From Hormiphora californensis (Eukaryota > Ctenophora > Tentaculata > Cydippida > Pleurobrachiidae), in assembly GCA_020137815.1 (NCBI GenBank), contig CM035354.1:744001-808000 (forward strand): a DNA stretch of 64,000 nucleotides, in the 5' to 3' direction. The notes beneath the pieces were generated by a model. The model worked only from the letters and a program-made list of their open reading frames with translations, ran no database searches and was not told where the DNA came from. Shown here in pieces: positions 24,825-36,129 of this stretch (its first letter is position 1; each line of letters starts with the position of its first letter). Made by a program: the position numbers and the translations under genes.

Positions 24825-27800
24825 ATGAATGTAGGGTACGATGAGTGTCAACACACAGTAGAAGTTTGCACCTCAGAAAAATACAAGCTCCTTTTGGATT
24901 GCTTTGTTTCTGGTTCTTCATCAAAAGAACTCGTGCTCCGAAGTAAGAATTGAGAATTGATGTGGTACGAAGTTATATTTTGTTTGTGTGAAAAATTGTG
25001 TGTAAACCTTCAACCTTAAACTCACCTAACACTCACCCCCATCTGTGGAGTGTAGCCCAAGTTATGATTTGTTCTACAGACACACACTAATTATTAATAT
25101 CTCCAGGTAAATTATCCCGATGCGGTAAATGCAATGAGTCATCAAGGTGGCTCTTTGTTTGTGTTGAATGTGGATATTTTGCGTGTCATTCCTCAACAAG
25201 TAGTCATGTGAATTTACACTATGCTGCCACTAACCACAAGGTCTATATGGACCTTAGCAAAGGTATGTAAAATATGGTGGGACGCTATCTTGTGTGTAAA
25301 AGAAGCAGACGTTACTGGGATATTGTAATCTTGTAATCTTGTAATATTATAACACGGCAGTTTTGGTTTTGCATTGCCACCCCCCCCCTTCTCTGTAACA
25401 ACACTGTTATTCCCCTGATAAGGTCATCTACTGTGTATGAAATGCGAGATGTTTGTGTATTGTGCTGAGTTGGAGCAAGTTAGAATGGGCAGTCAGTCTG
25501 ATAAAACAGGAAGGGTTGCTGCCTTCGAGGAATGGGAACCGAGTATTCCTGAAATACCACTACTTACTCGCAGGTAACTAGAAATACCACTACTAACTCG
25601 CAGGTAAGTGGCTGGCATTAGGTAACTAGAATGGGGCAGGTAACTGGAATGAAGCAGGTAACTGGAATGGATTAGGTTACTAGAATGAATTGGGTTACTA
25701 GAATAGATTAAGTAACTAGAATTGAGTAGGTAACTAGAATCAGTTATGTAACTGTAGTAATCCCAGTAACCATCGCATTGTTTCAGCTCCAAGAGACGTC
25801 GAATAAAGAGCGGCAGTACTGTTGGACTGAGAGGTCTAACTAATCTGGGTAGTACCTGCTTCATGAGCTGTGTCCTACAAAGTCTGTTACATACCCCTGT
25901 ACTGAGGGAATTCTTTTTGTCCGGTATGTGATGCCAGGTTGCTGGGTGACGGGGGGGGGGGGGGTCACGGGCTTATTAGTAAACAAGGGGTGGGGGTAGG
26001 CACATGAAAAGTAACATGATTAGTAACACAATAATTAACACAATTACATAGTAATATTTTATATGTTCTATCATTTCAGAGCAACACCACTGTTCACCCG
26101 AAGAAAGAAAGAACTGCCTTGCTTGTGAGATGGTATGGTTGTTTCAAGTAAGTTTAAGTCTCCCCATACAGGGTGGTCCATTTAATATCCTTGTGTAGCT
26201 CACACTGCGCTCTATGAAGGTTCGGCAGATCAATGGTATCCAAACAAGTCAGGAGATCAGGGAAAAAGATATCAAAAAATGTTACATCTCCCCCTCCTAC
26301 AAAATGTTACATCTCTCCCCCTCCTAGAACCCCATATCTCCCCACAAAATGTTACATCTCTCCCCCTCCTAGAACCCCATCTCTCCCCCTCCTAGAAAAT
26401 GTTACATCTCTCCCCCTCCTACAAAATGTTACATCTCTCCCCCTCCTACAAAATGTTACATCTCTCCCCCTCCTACAAAATGTTACATCTCTCCCCCTCC
26501 TAGAAAATGTTACATCTCTCCCCCTCCTAGAAAATGTTACATCTCTCCCCCTCCTAGAAAATGTTACATCTCTCCCCCTCCTAGAAAATGTTACATCTCT
26601 CCCCCTCCTAGGAGATGTTACATCTCCCCCCTCCTACAAAATGTTACATCTCTCCCCCTCCTACAAAATGTTACATCTCTCCCCCTCCTAGAAAATGTTA
26701 CATCTCTCCCCCTCCTAGAAAATGTTACATCTCTCCCCCTCCTAGGAGATGTTACATCTCCCCCCTCCTACAAAATGTTACATCTCTCCCCCTCCTACAA
26801 AATGTTACATCTCTCCCCTCATACAAAATGTTACATCTCTCCCCCTCCTAGAAAATGTTACATCTCTCCCCCTCCTACAAAATGTTACATCTCCCCCCTC
26901 CTACAAAATGTTACATCTCTCCCCCTCCTACAAAATGTTACATCTCCCCCCTCCTACAAAATGTTACATCTCTCCCCCTCCTAGAAAATGTTACATCTCT
27001 CCCCCTCCTAGAAAATGTTACATCTCTCCCCCTCCTACAAAATGTTACATCTCTCCCCCTCCTACAAAATGTTACATCTCTCCCCCTCCTAGAAAATGTT
27101 ACATCTCTCCCCCTCCTACAAAATGTTACATCTCTCCCCCTCCTAGAAAATGTAACATCTCTCCCCCTCCTAGAAAATGTTACATCTCTCCCCCTCATAC
27201 AAAATGTTACATCTCTCCCCCTCCTAGAAAATGTTACATCTCTCCCCCTCCTAGAAAATGTTACATCTCTCCCCCTCATACAAAATGTTACATCTCTCCC
27301 CCTCCTAGAAAATGTTACATCTCTCCCCCTCCTACAAAATGTTACATCTCTCCCCCTCCTAGAAAATGTTACATCTCTCCCCCTCATACAAAATGTTACA
27401 TCTCCCCCCTCCTACAAAATGTTACATCTCTCCCCCTCCTACAAAATGTTACATCTCCCCCCCCCCCCCAATTGTTACATCTCTCCCCCTCCTCCTAGGA
27501 GATGTTATCTGGGAAAAAGAACCCCATATCTCCCCACAAAATGTTACATCTCGTATGGACGCAGGCTCGTGCACTGGCTGGATACGACCAACAGGACGCA
27601 CACGAATTCTTCATCAACTACCTTGGTAAGTACACTCAGAATATATGGGACACCCTGTATAGGTTTATTTATATATAAGGGAACTGGCCGCTAGTGTGTT
27701 CCCATAAAACTCTGTATTCACTAGATCTCCTAAACCACTCTGTATAAGTAGGTATGTCTAACGTCTAACACTAACACTAACACTCTCTAGATCTCATATA

Positions 27801-28684
27801 AGCTATAACACATAGTAACACTAGTACACTATTTGTTCACTAACTCGACCCTCCTTACTCTAGATCTTCTACATCATCACCTGGTGAAGGAGCACGGTGT
27901 GAGCAATGGAACCTCCTCCCGTGCACCATGTACCTGTGCCATCCACCAAATATTTACTGGCCGTATGCAGTCTGACCTGACTTGCCACACCTGTAGACAC
28001 ACCAGTGAAACTGTGGACCCATTTTGGGATGTCTCAGTTGATCTTGTCTCGGTATGTTTAGCTTGATCTACCACGCGATGTTTTGCCTCCTATATCGAAC
28101 ATTTTATAATTGTGTATCTTCCTGGTTTTCTAAACATTTTTCAGTCTGATGGAGCAGATAAAGCGTCTGACAGTGCCAGTGTTTGTAGCAGCCTCAGTGC
28201 CGAAAGTGATCCCAGTGAGGAAGATTCTGGGTCAGTAACTCTTGAGGAGTGTCTGGACAGGTTTACTAGACCGGAGAGACTGGGCGCTGAGGCGAAAATC
28301 AGGTAACTAGCTACTGGCTGCGAGTAGTGCGTATTAACTACTGACTAGGAGACGATCAAGTGTGTCTATTACTGCAGTAGCTGTTATACGAGTCCTGTAG
28401 TACTGTTATAGTACTGCAGTAGTACTGTATTAACTGTAGCTGGTATACGAGTCTGAGACCTGAGTGAGTAATAATTCATGTGATTTTGCAGGTGTAGTAA
28501 CTGTGGTATTCCACAAGAAGGGACAAAGAGACTATCATTGAAACGTGTGCCCATAGTTGTTTGCATTCACGTCAAGAGATTTCGACACAGCAAGAAAACA
28601 AGAAAGCTTAGTAACCCCTTAGAGTTTCCTTTTGAGTTGGATCTTAGTCCTTATTTGACTAGCTCCATACGTAACCCAAAACAG
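24825..28684 (+). CDS. USP22: USP22-type SAGA deubiquitinase, copy 1 (lacks the last two exons)
   Basis: USP22 (with USP27X and USP51) removes ubiquitin from histone H2B/H2A as the catalytic subunit of the SAGA DUB module. Exons: 24825-24942, 25107-25262, 25423-25573, 25787-25923, 26080-26147, 27499-27625, 27864-28051, 28145-28302, 28492-28684. Exons 1-3 form the ZnF-UBP domain ([33 protein letters not shown]). Exon 4 has the catalytic Cys box [10 protein letters not shown] (Cys codon 25857-25859). Exon 6 has [20 protein letters not shown], exon 7 [13 protein letters not shown] and [10 protein letters not shown], exon 9 [14 protein letters not shown]. The His-box exons are missing here and appear only after copy 2 (31594-31928). 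Joining exons 1-9 to those gives an open frame of 502 aa (human 525). The first ATG may have an untranslated exon upstream, since GTTGCAG precedes it. Confidence 0.9.
25574..25770 (+). repeat. 18-bp minisatellite of donor-like units in USP22 intron 3
   Basis: The exon end plus donor is duplicated once at a 30-bp distance (GAAATACCACTACT..CTCGCAG|GTAA). About eight 18-bp units follow, of the form CAG/TAG-GTAACTAGAAT. Nearly every unit reads as a consensus 5' splice site. Confidence 0.85.
26276..27490 (+). repeat. 27-bp minisatellite, about 45 units, ending at a USP22 acceptor
   Basis: The unit is AAAATGTTACATCTC plus TCCCCCTCCTAG, with TAG or TAC at its end. It matches both the acceptor region (CCCCTCCTCCTAG|GAGATGTTA) and the interior of the exon that follows (CCCCACAAAATGTTACATCT, coding PHKMLHL). 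The unit length is a multiple of three, so spurious long reading frames run through it on both strands. In the exon's frame a unit reads KMLHLSPS followed by Tyr or stop. Confidence 0.95.
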
Positions 28685-28687
28685 GTA

Positions 28688-28948
28688 ATTATGTCCACAC
28701 TCCTTACATTTTGTCCACACTCCTCACATTTTGTCCACACTCCTCACACTGTGTCCACACTCCTCACATTGTGTCCACACTCCTCACATTGTGTCCACAC
28801 TCCTCACATTGTGTCCACACTCCTCACATTCTGTCCACACTCCTCACATTTTGTCCACACTCCTCACACTGTGTCCACACTCCTCACATTGTGTTCACAC
28901 TCCTCACATTTTGTCCACACTCCTCACATTTTGTCCACACTCCTCACA
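28688..28948 (+). repeat. 20-bp minisatellite, copy 1 of USP22 intron 9
   Basis: About 13 units of TGTCCACACTCCTCACATTT begin four bases after the donor CAG|GTAATT. The same array, longer, fills the corresponding intron at 30957-31590. The array breaks off at 28948, where the second gene copy begins. Confidence 0.95.
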
Positions 28949-29040
28949 TGGGTTCTAAATAGATTTAAGTAACTAGAATTTTAGTAGGGGAAATAGAATC
29001 ATTTGTAAATGTATAATCCCATACCATCGCCTTGTTTCAG

Positions 29041-31928
29041 CCCAAGAGACTCGAAAAAAAAGCGGGAGTACGTTGGACTGAGAGGCAACCCAATCTGGGA
29101 GTACCTGCTTCATGAGCTGTGTCCTACAAAGTCTGTTACATACCCCTGTACTGAGGGAATTCTTTTTGTCCGGTATGTGATGCCAGGTTGCTGGGTGACG
29201 GGGGGGGGGGGGGTCACGGGCTTATTAGTAAACAAGGGGTGGGGGTAGGCACATGAAAAGTAACATGATTAGTAACACAATAATTAACACAATTACATAG
29301 TAATATTTTATATGTTCTATCATTTCAGAGCAACACCACTGTTCACCCGAAGAAAGAAAGAACTGCCTTGCTTGTGAGATGGTATGGCTGTTTCAAGTAA
29401 GTTTAAGTCTCCCCATACAGGGTGGTCCATTTAATATCCTTGTGTAGCTCACACTGCGCTCTATGAAGGTTCGGCAAATCAATGGTATCCAAACAAGTCA
29501 GGAGATCAGGGAAAAAGATATCACAAAATACCACATCTCTCTCCCCCCTCCTACAAAATGTTACATTTCCCCCCTCCTACAAAATGTTACATCTCTCCCC
29601 CTCCCACAAAATGTTACATCTCTCCCCTCATACAAAATGTTACATCTCTCCCCCTCCTAGAAAATGTTACATCTCTCCCCCTCCTAGAAAATGTTACATC
29701 TCTCCCCTCCTACAAAATGTTACATCTCTCTCCCCCTCCTATAAAATGTTACATCTCCCCCCCCCCCCAATTGTTACATCTCTCCTCCTTCTAGGAGATG
29801 TTATCTGGGAAAAAGAACCCCATATCTCCCCACAAAATGTTGCATCTTGTATGGACGCAGGCTCGAGCACTGGCCGGATACGACCAACAAGACGCACACG
29901 AGTTCTTCATCAACTACCTTGGTAAGTACACTCAGAATATTATATGGGACACCCTGTATATAACTGATGGGTTCAATTTATATGTAAGGGAACTGGCCGC
30001 TAGTGTGTGTTCCTATAAAACTGTGTATTCACTAGATCTCCTACACCACTCTGTATTTGTTTGTACTAACGTCTAAAACTAACACTAACACTCTCTAGAT
30101 CTCATATAAGCTATAACACATAGTAACACTAGTACACTATTTGTTCACTAACTCGGCCCTCCTTATTCTAGATCTTCTGCATCATCACCTGGTGAAGGAG
30201 CACGGTGTCAGCAATGGAACCTCCTCCCGTGCACCATGTACCTGTGCCATCCACCAAATATTTACTGGCCGTATGCAGTCTGACCTGACTTGCCACACCT
30301 GTAGACACACTAGTGAAACTGTGGACCCATTTTGGGATGTATCAGTTGATCTTGTTTCGGTATGTTAAGCTTGATCTACCACGCGATGGTTTTCCTCCTA
30401 TATCATACAATTTGTAATTAAATTGGTTTTCTAAACATTTCATCACATTTTTCAGTCTGATGGAGCAGATAAAGCGTCTGACAGTGCCAGTGTATGTAGC
30501 AGCCTCAGTGCCGAAAGTGATCCCAGTGAGGAAGATTCTGGGTCAGTAACTCTTGAGGAGTGTCTAGACAGATTTACTAGACCGGAGAGACTGGGCGCTG
30601 AGGCGAAAATCAGGTAACTACCCTCCCAGGGTAACTAGCTACTGGCTGGGAGTAGTGCGTATTAACTACTGACTGGGAGACGCGACGGTCAAGTGTTTCT
30701 ATATAATAGCTGTTATATAATGAGCCTGAGAGTGAGTAATAATTCATGTGATTTTGCAGGTGCAGTAACTGTGGTATTCCACAAGAGGGGACAAAGAGGC
30801 TATCATTGAAACGTGTGCCCATAGTTGTTTGCATTCACGTCAAGAGATTTCGACACAGCAAGAAAACAAGGAAGCTTAGTAACCCCTTAGAGTTTCCCTT
30901 TGAGTTGGATCTTAGTCCTTATTTGACTAGCTCCATACGTAACCCAAAACAGGTAATAATGTCCACACTCCTCACATTTTGTCCACACTCCTCACATTCT
31001 GTCCACACTCCTCACATTGTTTTCACACTCCTCACATTCTGTCCACACTCCTCACATTCTGTCCACACTCCTCACATTGTTTTCACACTCCTCACATTCT
31101 GTCCACACTCCTCACATTCTGTCCACACTCCTCACATTGTGTCCACACTCCTCACATTTTGTCCACACTCCTCACATTGTGTCCACACTCCTCACATTCT
31201 GTCCACACTCCTCACATTCTGTCCACACTCCTCACATTGTGTCCACACTCCTCACATTCTGTCCACACTCCTCACATTGTGTCCACACTCCTCACATTTT
31301 GTCCACACTCCTCACATTGTGTCCACACTCCTCACATTCTGTCCACACTCCTCACATTCTGTCCACACTCCTCACATTGTGTCCACACTCCTCACATTCT
31401 GTCCACACTCCTCACATTGTGTCCACACTCCTCACATTTTGTCCACACTCCTCACATTGTGTCCACACTCCTCACATTCTGTCCACACTCCTCACATTCT
31501 GTCCACACTCCTCACATTGTGTCAACACTCCTCACACTATGTCCACACTCCTCACATTGTGTCCACACTGTCCACACTCCTCACATTCCCCAGATAACCG
31601 AGGAGGTCGGATTGTACCGTCTGTTCGCGGTTGTGAACCACATGGGCACCTATGATTCCGGCCACTACATCAACTACATTCTACATGCAGGGGAACAGTG
31701 GTTCAGATGTGATGATACCTACTTGACGAGGTAAAAAGGGATTCATTTAGATTGATCTTTCTTTAAATTCATCAGCTTCTTAACTTCTACACTTTCTATT
31801 CCTAACTTCTACCCTTTCTATTCCTGACTATACTAAACTATTACCCTTCCAGTGTACCTAAAGAGACGGTGAAGAACAGTGAAGCATACATGCTATTTTA
31901 TCAAAAGAAAGTCATTGAGTACCTATAG
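29041..31928 (+). CDS. USP22: USP22-type deubiquitinase, copy 2 (lacks ZnF exons; Cys-box exon broken)
   Basis: This copy repeats exons 4-9 of copy 1 (29041-29172, 29329-29396, 29795-29921, 30172-30359, 30456-30613, 30760-30952) and adds the two 3' exons. Exon 31594-31730 has the catalytic His box [19 protein letters not shown], and 31853-31928 ends [14 protein letters not shown] (TAG). The first exon here is five bases shorter than in copy 1, with several single-base losses that destroy the NLGSTCF frame. The other five shared exons differ from copy 1 only by synonymous changes. Alone it cannot encode an active enzyme. The pattern fits two alleles of one gene placed in tandem during assembly, or a very recent duplication. 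Confidence 0.85.
29535..29790 (+). repeat. 27-bp minisatellite, copy 2 (about 9 units)
   Basis: Same unit and position as the array at 26276-27490, but far shorter. The difference in unit number between copies shows rapid length change. Confidence 0.9.
30957..31590 (+). repeat. 20-bp minisatellite filling USP22 intron 9 from donor to acceptor
   Basis: About 31 units of TGTCCACACTCCTCACATTG and variants run from just after CAG|GTAATA to the acceptor CACATTCCCCAG. The whole intron is essentially this array. Confidence 0.95.
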
Positions 31929-32330
31929 TGACCTCCTCTAGAGGCGACCTTGTGAAAATGAGAGAAAGAACGAAAGAGAAAAAGAGACAGAGATAGATTT
32001 CAGAGATGAATACAAGATTTATTCGTTGGATAAACTGATGAGTGGCAATGTTTTGTTAATGTTATAACTGGGAAATAATGTAATGATCGGGAGAGTGATC
32101 AATAATGACTTCCAAAATATAAATGTAGCCGTGGTTACTGAGATTTCATTGTCCTCATTATTGATCACTCTAATATGATAAAACTATTTGTACCGAAAAT
32201 AATTTCAAATTGGGTGTTGTGTGTGTGTGTTATTGTATGTATATTGATATAGCTCAGATTCCCACTATACTACCGTGTGTGCCCGGGTTTATTATATTTT
32301 CCGTGTATATCCAGAGTGTGCCACATTAAA

Positions 32331-32793
32331 GTGAGAGTGGACCGGGTCAGAATTGGACAAGTTTGTTGTAGGTAGTAGAGAATAGGTCTCTGAGCTTTTT
32401 GCCGCTCAAAATCGACCCACCCATCACTGAGATATTTTTGTTATGTTGGGAGAATTCCTGCTGGATCAGTATTTACCAAACAGGATAGAAACAATCATTG
32501 TGTTTTACTAACACATTCTTAAAATTTTTAATATGCTAGCTTGCATTGCCCTGCTTCTGTGCATGGACATGTCAACCTCACTGCTTATATTCAGAATGTG
32601 TTAGTACATAAAACACGACGATTGTTTCTATTATGTTTTATACATACTGATTAAACAGGAGTTCTCCCAACATAACAAAAATATCTCAGTGATGGGTGGG
32701 TCGATTTTGAGCGGCAAAAACGCAAAATGCTCAGAAAGCTAATCTCTACTACCTACAACAAACTTGTCCAATTCTGATTCGGTCCACTCTCAC
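32331..32793. mobile_element. Inverted-repeat MITE
   Basis: Arms of about 200 bp start GTGAGAGTGGACC and end GGTCCACTCTCAC, sharing AATTGGACAAGTTTGTTGTA and AAAATATCTCAGTGATGGGT in opposite orientation. The centre is short and without a reading frame. It directly abuts the pogo-like element at 32803. Confidence 0.75.
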
Positions 32794-32802
32794 ATTGATA
32801 TA

Positions 32803-34368
32803 CAGTCGGACCCCGATTTAACGGCAGCCTCGGGGGAAAGGGTTTTGTCCGTTAAATCGGGGTGTCCGCTAAATCGGGGTCAAATACTGTTGATTTTCTA
32901 TATCGGGGGAAAATTAGGCTGCCGTTAAATCGGGGTGCCGCTAAATCAGGGGCCGTTAAGGGTACGCTAACCAAAATTTTTTTTCGAGTGCAGGGAAATC
33001 TCTCACCGTAGGGTTGTAGGCCATGCCAAGGAGACCTCAAATATGCAATTTGAGCTCTCAAGTCGGATTCATATTTTTGCTACAGCTGCTTGAAAAATGA
33101 ACTGAAAATAAGGTTTTGGCATCTCAAAAATTTTTTTTCAAAGATAGGAGCATGAAAATTTGGGGATTTGAAGAGGACATGAAGGTGAATAACCACAAAA
33201 AAATTTTTTGCAATCCGAGCTGATTTCCGGTCCTGAGATGGATTTCTTTTTTTCCACTTTAACGCCCTATTTGGCAAAGTTCCGAAAACATGTGAAAGCT
33301 GTAAATTAGTGAAAAGTTGCGTCTAACGATTATCTAAGTGGCCATAAATTTTGGGCGTGTCCTTATTTGAGATAAGCTGTACAGAATTTTTTTTGTGAAA
33401 GCCGTCATTTCAGAAATAAATAAATTCCCTGTATCTCAAAAACGGCTGATCGTAGAGACCTGAGACTATGCTTAAACGATTCAGAAGGTCCGATTTTGGG
33501 GGGGTCCTCTGAGAGACATTTTGCTCCTACTTCAACCGTTTTTGCTGTAATTGCGAAAAACAAATTCTATGAAAAGGGCAAAAGCTAAACTCCAATATCC
33601 TGTAATTAGGGAATTTTAGCTAAGAAAGGACCGAAACTATGGAAAAATGTCTAACAAGCTAATTCCTTCACTATTTGGTCCATATGGGTCCCTATAATCA
33701 TCAAAAACAAAATCACAAAAAATCCACCATGGCGAAGATGGGTTATTGTTTTTCGCAATTACAGCAAAAACGGTTGAAGTAGGAGCAAAATGTCTCTCAG
33801 AAGACCCCCCCAAAATCGGACCTTCTGAATCGTTTAAGCATAGTCTCAGGTCTCTACGATCAGCCGTTTTTGAGATACAGGGAATTTATTTATTTCTGAA
33901 ATGACGGCTTTCACAAAAAAAACTCCGTACAGCTTATCTCAAATAAGGACACGCCCAAAATTTATGGCCACTTAGATAATCGTTAGACGCAACTTTTCAC
34001 CAATTTACAGCTTTCACATGTTTTCGGAACTTTGCCAAATAGGGCGTTAAAGTGGAAAAAAAGAAATCCATCTCAGGACCGGAAATCAGCTCGGATTGCA
34101 AAAAAATTTTTTGTGGTTATTCACCTTCATGTCCTCTTCAAATCCCCAAATTTTCATGCTCCTATCTTTGAAAAAAAAATTTTGAGATGCCAAAAACGTA
34201 TTTTCAGGACATTTTTTAAACAGCTGTAGCAAAAATATGAATTCGACTTAAGGGCTAAAATTGCATATTTGAGGTCTCCTTGGTATGGCCTACAACCCTA
34301 CGGTGAGAGATTTCCCTGCACTCGAAAAAAATTTTTGGTTAGCGTACCCTTAAATCGGGGTCCGACTG
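32803..34368. mobile_element. pogo/Tigger-like MITE interrupted by a TTAA element
   Basis: Terminal inverted repeats CAGTCGGACCCCGATTTAAC are flanked by TA on both sides. Relatives lie at 53228, 62133 and 63641 and as a fragment at 10512. Most of the interior (32960-34349) is a later insertion. The CAGT-beginning repeat with TA duplication fits Tc1/mariner-pogo elements. Confidence 0.85.
32960..34349. mobile_element. 1.4-kb foldback element inserted at TTAA inside the pogo-like MITE
   Basis: The ends GGGTACGCTAACCAAAA and its complement are flanked by TTAA (32956-32959 and 34350-34353). The host repeat normally reads GCCGTTAAATCGGGG, so the TTAA was duplicated on insertion. Interior arms share TCTGAGAGACATTTTGCTCC and other stretches with the palindrome at 23508-24810, so the two are subfamilies. 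Confidence 0.88.
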
Positions 34369-34765
34369 TATTGTATGATCACCGGGGGCGAGTGTCGTGC
34401 AGCTGAGTTCTGCAGAGAGATGTACGCTGCTTTATATATGTTTGTGTGTAATGTGTGATGCCCAGCAGTAGCGCCGTGGAAAGTGTGTGTTGAAATAATA
34501 AAGAGACAAATATTTTTATATTGAGTTGTTCACAGATCATGCTGCTGAAACTGGGAACTAGTTGTTTTTTTCTGTTCTGTCTCTCATCAAACCACCATCC
34601 CCCGCTTACTTACCAGCCCCTCCCTAATAACCACTAACCAGCCCCTCTACCCTTAGTAACCAGCCCCCTATAGTTAGAATACTAACCAGCCCCTCAAGCT
34701 CCCCCGCCCCCTAAATGACAACTAACCAGCCCCTCTTAATAACCACTAACCAGCCCTGTTCCTTG

Positions 34766-34909
34766 TGTAATAGCGGTCACCTCGACAGAACCGGCCAATA
34801 GTTAATGTCTGGAAACCTAACCACCCCTCCCCCAGTCCCCCTACTAACCAGCCCGTCCAATTGTTAGCGGTCACCTCGACAGAACCGGCCAATAGTTAAT
34901 GTCTGGAAA
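34766..34909 (+). repeat. Tandem duplication of the BZW leader and start codon
   Basis: GCGGTCACCTCGACAGAACC through AATAGTTAATGTCTGGAAA occurs twice, 100 bp apart. Both copies contain the ATG context. The upstream copy reads into a stop after about 20 codons, so it would be a short upstream reading frame if transcribed. Confidence 0.85.
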
Positions 34910-36040
34910 AGTTCTCAAACCTACGCTAAGTGGTACACGCAACAAGACACGCAAACGAGGTTTGTTCTTTGTTTGTTTGTTTGTTTGTTTGTTTGTTTGT
35001 TTGTTTGTTTGTTTGTTTGTTTGTTTGTTTGTTTGTTTGTTTGTTCTTTTGTTTGATACTTTGTCTATTTGAATCTGTGTTTGTTTGTCTGTAGTCTCTA
35101 ATCTGTTTGTTTAAATAAACAATTGTATAGATAGAAGAAGCCAGAAAAAGAAATGAATAATTAATAAGATGGCAGTGAAAAATGAGAACGGTGTAATTTC
35201 ATATCAAAATTCATCCATCATTACTGAGTTCTTCACACCCCCTCCTTGTTCTACCCTCTAGACTAAAGGAGAACATAACATACCCCTCCTCCCATCCAGT
35301 ACCAACATATCTCGTGTTTATCTTGTCTAATAAAAACCCCCTCCTCCCATCCAGACGAGAAGGAAAAGTGGGAACCCCAAGTTTTTCGTGACGCTATTAT
35401 CGCTGGCCTTGAAGATGTAGGATCCGATCACGAGCAACTGTGCAAGTACCTCTGCGAGACCGCAGTCGTCAAGTTTGACGTGAAACGGTATGTTCTCTCT
35501 TTAGTTAAAATACCGATCTTACCTGCTCTCCCATATGTTTAAGTAATGATCTTACTTGCTCTCTCTTTAGTTGAAGTAACGATCTTACCTGCTCTCTCTT
35601 TCTGCTCTCCTTTTAGTAACTATCTTACTAGCCCTAACATGTTCAGGTACGGTGAGGTATTTCTGGATGTTTTGTTTGTTGGAGGTATTGTAGCGGCTGG
35701 TGGTGCAATTGAAGGAGGTGTTAGAACCGACGTAAGCAACGAACACATCATAAACTTAGTGATGAATGATTAATGATACAGTGGCGGGCCAATACTTTAC
35801 AGATCCTTATAATCAGATTATCTTATCAGTCTGATAGTATCAATTAATGCAAATGCTACCCCCTAATTATATCCCAACATACCCCCCCCCCCTTTTTTAG
35901 ATTTGTCTGGCGAAACAGGAAAAGAGCGATGTGAAGAGTTTTACAAACATCCTTATAAGGTTTATCAGACGATACAAATGGCTTCAGAAGGCACTCGGAG
36001 AAGAAATTCGCAAGGTAACAAAAATATACTCTCCCTGTCA

Positions 36041-36129
<89 letters not shown>

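Noticed and set aside
26276-27490. CRISPR-like array
   Set aside because: Units are contiguous without unique spacers and lie in a eukaryotic intron.
26233-27694. Long open frames on both strands through 26.2-27.7 kb
   Set aside because: They are produced by the 27-bp minisatellite, whose length is a multiple of three; all frames give repeats of nine residues with no independent coding evidence.
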